The position numbers were made by a program, and so were the translations under genes. The notes under the pieces are model-generated. The model saw nothing but the letters and a program-made list of their open reading frames with translations. It made no database searches and had not been told where the DNA came from. Positions 61,967 through 64,000 of a stretch of 64,000 nucleotides of DNA are shown in pieces; positions within the stretch are counted from its first letter, which is position 1, and every line of letters starts with the position of its first letter. This DNA comes from Rhodospirillaceae bacterium (lineage in GTDB: Bacteria; Pseudomonadota; Alphaproteobacteria; SHVZ01): positions 1-64,000 of the forward strand of contig JAEULB010000118.1 in the NCBI GenBank assembly GCA_016792585.1. The letters are read 5' to 3'.

Positions 61967-62146
61967 TCAGTGCGCGGCGTGAGCGACCGCGCCTTCCTTC
62001 AGCACGTAGTGCCGGCCGCAATAGGGGCAGTCGATCGCGCGCTTGTCGCCCATGTTGAGGAACACGCGGGGATGGCCGAGCGGACCGTTGCCGCCGTCGC
62101 AGGCGACGACCGGTTCCTCGACGGCGATGGTTTCGAGCGGCTGCAT
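61967..62146 (-). CDS. Small zf-CHCC zinc-finger protein (NDUFS6-like)
   Basis: A 59-residue protein, easily missed because of its size. It starts MQPLETIAVEEPVVACDGG and contains the CHCC zinc set: C16, H25 in GHPRVFL, C40 and C43 in CPYCGRHYVL. This matches the short zinc-finger proteins related to the mitochondrial complex I subunit NDUFS6, common in alphaproteobacteria. Function in bacteria is not settled. It lies directly upstream of polA (4-nt gap) and divergent from an ABC ATPase gene. Confidence 0.87.
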   Translation of the reverse strand: MQPLETIAVEEPVVACDGGNGPLGHPRVFLNMGDKRAIDCPYCGRHYVLKEGAVAHAAH

Positions 62147-62243
62147 GTTCGACCCTTGGTGAGCCCGGCGACCGTTTGACCGGGGCGGCGGCGGATGATA
62201 GCCGAAGGCGCGCCCCAGGCAACCCTGCGAAGCTCTTGCCCGA

Positions 62244-63194
62244 ATGTCCGTACCTCAGCACGCCGTCGCCGTCTCCGGCCTCACCAAGACCTACCCGGCT
62301 TCCGGCAAGCGCGGGCCGAAGCAGGCGCTCCAGGGCGTCGACCTGGCGATACCGCGCGGCAGCCTGTTCGGGCTGCTCGGTCCCAACGGCGCCGGCAAGT
62401 CGACCCTGATCAACATCCTCGCCGGCCTGGTGCTCAAGACCTCGGGCCATGCCGAAGTCTGGGGCATCGACATCGACAAGGACCCGAGGCGGGCCCGCGG
62501 CGCCATCGGCATCGTGCCGCAGGAGCTCAACCTCGATCCCTTCTTCACGCCGCGCCAGCTTCTCGATCTCCATGCCGGGCTCTACGGCGTGCCGAAATCG
62601 GAGCGGCGCACCGCCGAGATCCTGGAGGCGGTGGGCCTGACGCCGCAGGCCGACTCCTACGCGCGCGCCATGTCCGGCGGCATGCGCCGGCGGCTCCTGG
62701 TCGCCAAGGCGATGGTGCATGCGCCGCCGGTGCTCGTCCTGGACGAGCCGACCGCAGGCGTCGACGTGGAACTCCGCCGCCAGCTCTGGACCTATGTACG
62801 TCGGCTGAACCAGGAAGGCGTGACCATCCTGCTCACCACGCACTACCTGGAGGAGGCGGAGGAGCTCTGCGACCAGATCGCGATCATCAACCACGGCAAG
62901 CTGGTCGCGAACGACACGACCGCGGCGCTGATCTCGCGTCTCGACACCAAGACGGTCGAGCTGATGATGGAGCGCGACCTTGCTTCGGTGCCGCCGGCGC
63001 TGCTCCGCCTCGGCGCGACCCTGGCGAGCCCGCGCCGGATCGCGGTCCACTACCGCCCGAGCCAGACGCCGGTCGCGCGCATCCTCGCGGCAGCGGCGGA
63101 GGACGGGCTTACCATCCACGACCTGAGCACGGTCGAGTCCGATCTGGAGGACATCTTCCTTCAGCTCACCCGCAAGCCGGACGCCGCCGACTGA
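62244..63194 (+). CDS. ABC transporter ATP-binding protein (ABC-2/CcmA type)
   Basis: A 316-residue ATPase of the DrrA/NodI/CcmA class. Walker A is GPNGAGKST, Q-loop VPQELNLDPFFT, signature MSGGMRRRLLVAKAM, Walker B VLVLDEPTAGVD and switch TTHYLEEAEEL; a C-terminal extension (about 230-316) is typical of ABC-2 exporters. The membrane partner is not in the window: the next gene is a lipoprotein hydrolase, overlapping by 4 nt. The substrate is unknown. Confidence 0.9.
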   Translation: MSVPQHAVAVSGLTKTYPASGKRGPKQALQGVDLAIPRGSLFGLLGPNGAGKSTLINILAGLVLKTSGHAEVWGIDIDKDPRRARGAIGIVPQELNLDPFFTPRQLLDLHAGLYGVPKSERRTAEILEAVGLTPQADSYARAMSGGMRRRLLVAKAMVHAPPVLVLDEPTAGVDVELRRQLWTYVRRLNQEGVTILLTTHYLEEAEELCDQIAIINHGKLVANDTTAALISRLDTKTVELMMERDLASVPPALLRLGATLASPRRIAVHYRPSQTPVARILAAAAEDGLTIHDLSTVESDLEDIFLQLTRKPDAAD

Positions 63195-64000
63195 CGCGCG
63201 CGGCGTTCCTTCTGGCGCTGCTGCTTGCGGCCTGCGCGCCGGTCGTCGTCGCCCCGCCGGCGGGCCTAAGAGGCGAGCCGAAGCTCGAAGATCATCGCAT
63301 CGTCGCGGCCGATGGCACCGAGCTGCCGCTTCGCCTGTGGCAGCCGGCGTCGGGTAAGCCCTGGGCCGCCGCCGTGGCGCTTCACGGCTTCAACGACTAC
63401 CGGATGGCCTTCTCCGAAGTCGGAAGCGAGCTCGCCGAGCGCGGCGTCGCCGTCTACGCCTACGACCAGCGGGGATTCGGCGCGACCAGCGCGCGCAAGT
63501 ACTGGCACGGCAGCGCCGCGATGATCGACGACTACCGGACGGCGGTCGCGCTCGTCCGCGCGCGCCATCCGGGCCTCCCGGTCTTCGCGATCGGCGAGAG
63601 CATGGGCGGTGCGGTCGTGCTCGCCGCGCATGCGCAGGCGTCGAAGCCGAGCGTCGACGGCGTGGTGCTGATCGCGCCGGCGGTCTGGGGTGCGTCCACG
63701 ATGCCGCTCTGGCAGACGGGGCCCCTCTGGCTGTTCTCCAACACGATCCCCTGGTGGCCGCTCTCCGGCGCCGGCCTGCCGATCCAGCCGTCGGACAACA
63801 ACGCGATGCTGCGCCGTCTCTCCGCCGATCCGCTGATCATCAAGGAGACGCGGGTGGATGCGATCCTGGGCCTGGTGCGGCTGATGGACGAGGGGCTCGC
63901 GGCGGCGCCGAATCTCACCGGGCCGGCGATCATCCTCTACGGTGATGCCGACGACGTCGTGCCGAAGCGGCCGACCTGCCAGATGATCCGGAGCCTGCCA
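63191..64000 (+). CDS. Alpha/beta-hydrolase lipoprotein (monoacylglycerol-lipase-like), 3' end outside window
   Basis: The reading frame is open to the window end (270 residues seen). It has a lipoprotein signal peptide, TRAAFLLALLLAAC, with lipobox LAAC, followed by a serine hydrolase of the Hydrolase_4 type: ALHGFNDYRMAF (oxyanion), YDQRGFG, nucleophile elbow GESMGGAVVL and LYGDADDVVP with the aspartate. The catalytic histidine would lie beyond the edge. No ATG, GTG or TTG precedes the signal peptide in frame; the only plausible initiator is CTG at 63191, which overlaps the ATPase stop as CTGA. It may act on lipids at the cell envelope. Confidence 0.82.
   Translation, partial: MTRAAFLLALLLAACAPVVVAPPAGLRGEPKLEDHRIVAADGTELPLRLWQPASGKPWAAAVALHGFNDYRMAFSEVGSELAERGVAVYAYDQRGFGATSARKYWHGSAAMIDDYRTAVALVRARHPGLPVFAIGESMGGAVVLAAHAQASKPSVDGVVLIAPAVWGASTMPLWQTGPLWLFSNTIPWWPLSGAGLPIQPSDNNAMLRRLSADPLIIKETRVDAILGLVRLMDEGLAAAPNLTGPAIILYGDADDVVPKRPTCQMIRSLP

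Noticed and set aside
60037-62058. A 673-codon open frame antisense to polA, and similar long frames antisense to other genes (for example 4783-6048, 17890-19074, 46509-48368)
   Set aside because: They mirror the third-position GC bias of the real gene on the other strand, are low-complexity Arg/Ala/Gly/His-rich and show no domain motifs.

Overview
The window is 64 kb of gene-dense, very GC-rich DNA with start codon use (ATG, many GTG, some TTG), short 4-nt operon overlaps and gene content typical of an alphaproteobacterium. MmcB-family repair protein, a FixL-like PAS kinase, an lpxK/waaA/lpxL LPS block, TRAP transporters and malonyl-CoA decarboxylase all fit a free-living soil or water Rhodospirillales/Hyphomicrobiales-type organism; genus cannot be fixed from the sequence. 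About 59 protein genes are supported, two of them cut by the window edges. I found no rRNA, tRNA, CRISPR array, transposase or phage gene.

Layout. 1-3.4 kb: end of the ligase-associated helicase (Lhr-like) and PdeM nuclease, separated by an antisense D-amino-acid dehydrogenase. 3.4-9.5 kb: photolyase, FAD oxidoreductase, DUF1365, cyclopropane-fatty-acid synthase-like methyltransferase and MFS, a photo-oxidative-stress/lipid-modification module with a possible ECF-sigma promoter. 9.5-27.9 kb: an accessory catabolic region with a split TRAP transporter (dctP at 9.6 kb, dctQM at 17.7-19.4 kb), a PhyH dioxygenase, an RraA-like aldolase, MFS and amidase, an aldehyde dehydrogenase and two DapA-like lyases. 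Three of its promoters share a palindrome built on GCTAACATGTTAGC. Embedded in it are a SAM-II riboswitch-controlled SsuA-type ABC transporter operon ending in osmC, a pentapeptide-repeat protein and mmcB.

28-37.8 kb: an OmpA-like porin, a soluble hybrid kinase with two FixL-type haem PAS domains, a DMT permease, then an LPS operon (msbA, DUF374 acyltransferase, waaA, lpxK, lpxL). 37.9-42.5 kb: a complete Liv-type ABC importer (livKHMGF). 42.6-47.5 kb: malonyl-CoA decarboxylase, hemB, a methyltransferase and the zinc regulon (cobW-family chaperone, zur, and a divergent ZnuA-like protein lacking one zinc ligand and any znuBC partner).

47.6-54 kb: secreted DUF6134-like protein, SDR and NTF2-like protein (probably the detached part of the photo-oxidative module), nucleotide-sugar dehydrogenase, mmsA and a PPK2 with an internal deletion. 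54-64 kb: a PAS-GGDEF-EAL protein with a substituted GGDEF metal ligand, a TetR/DUF2306 divergent pair, an ABC exporter membrane domain without ATPase, polA with a 59-residue zf-CHCC gene upstream, an ABC ATPase and the start of a lipoprotein hydrolase that seems to use a CTG start.

The most unusual points are the shared palindromic operator linking the scattered TRAP/PhyH/RraA genes, the SAM-II riboswitch on an ABC-osmC operon, the tandem haem-PAS kinase, the shortened PPK2 and the altered ZnuA-like and GGDEF proteins.
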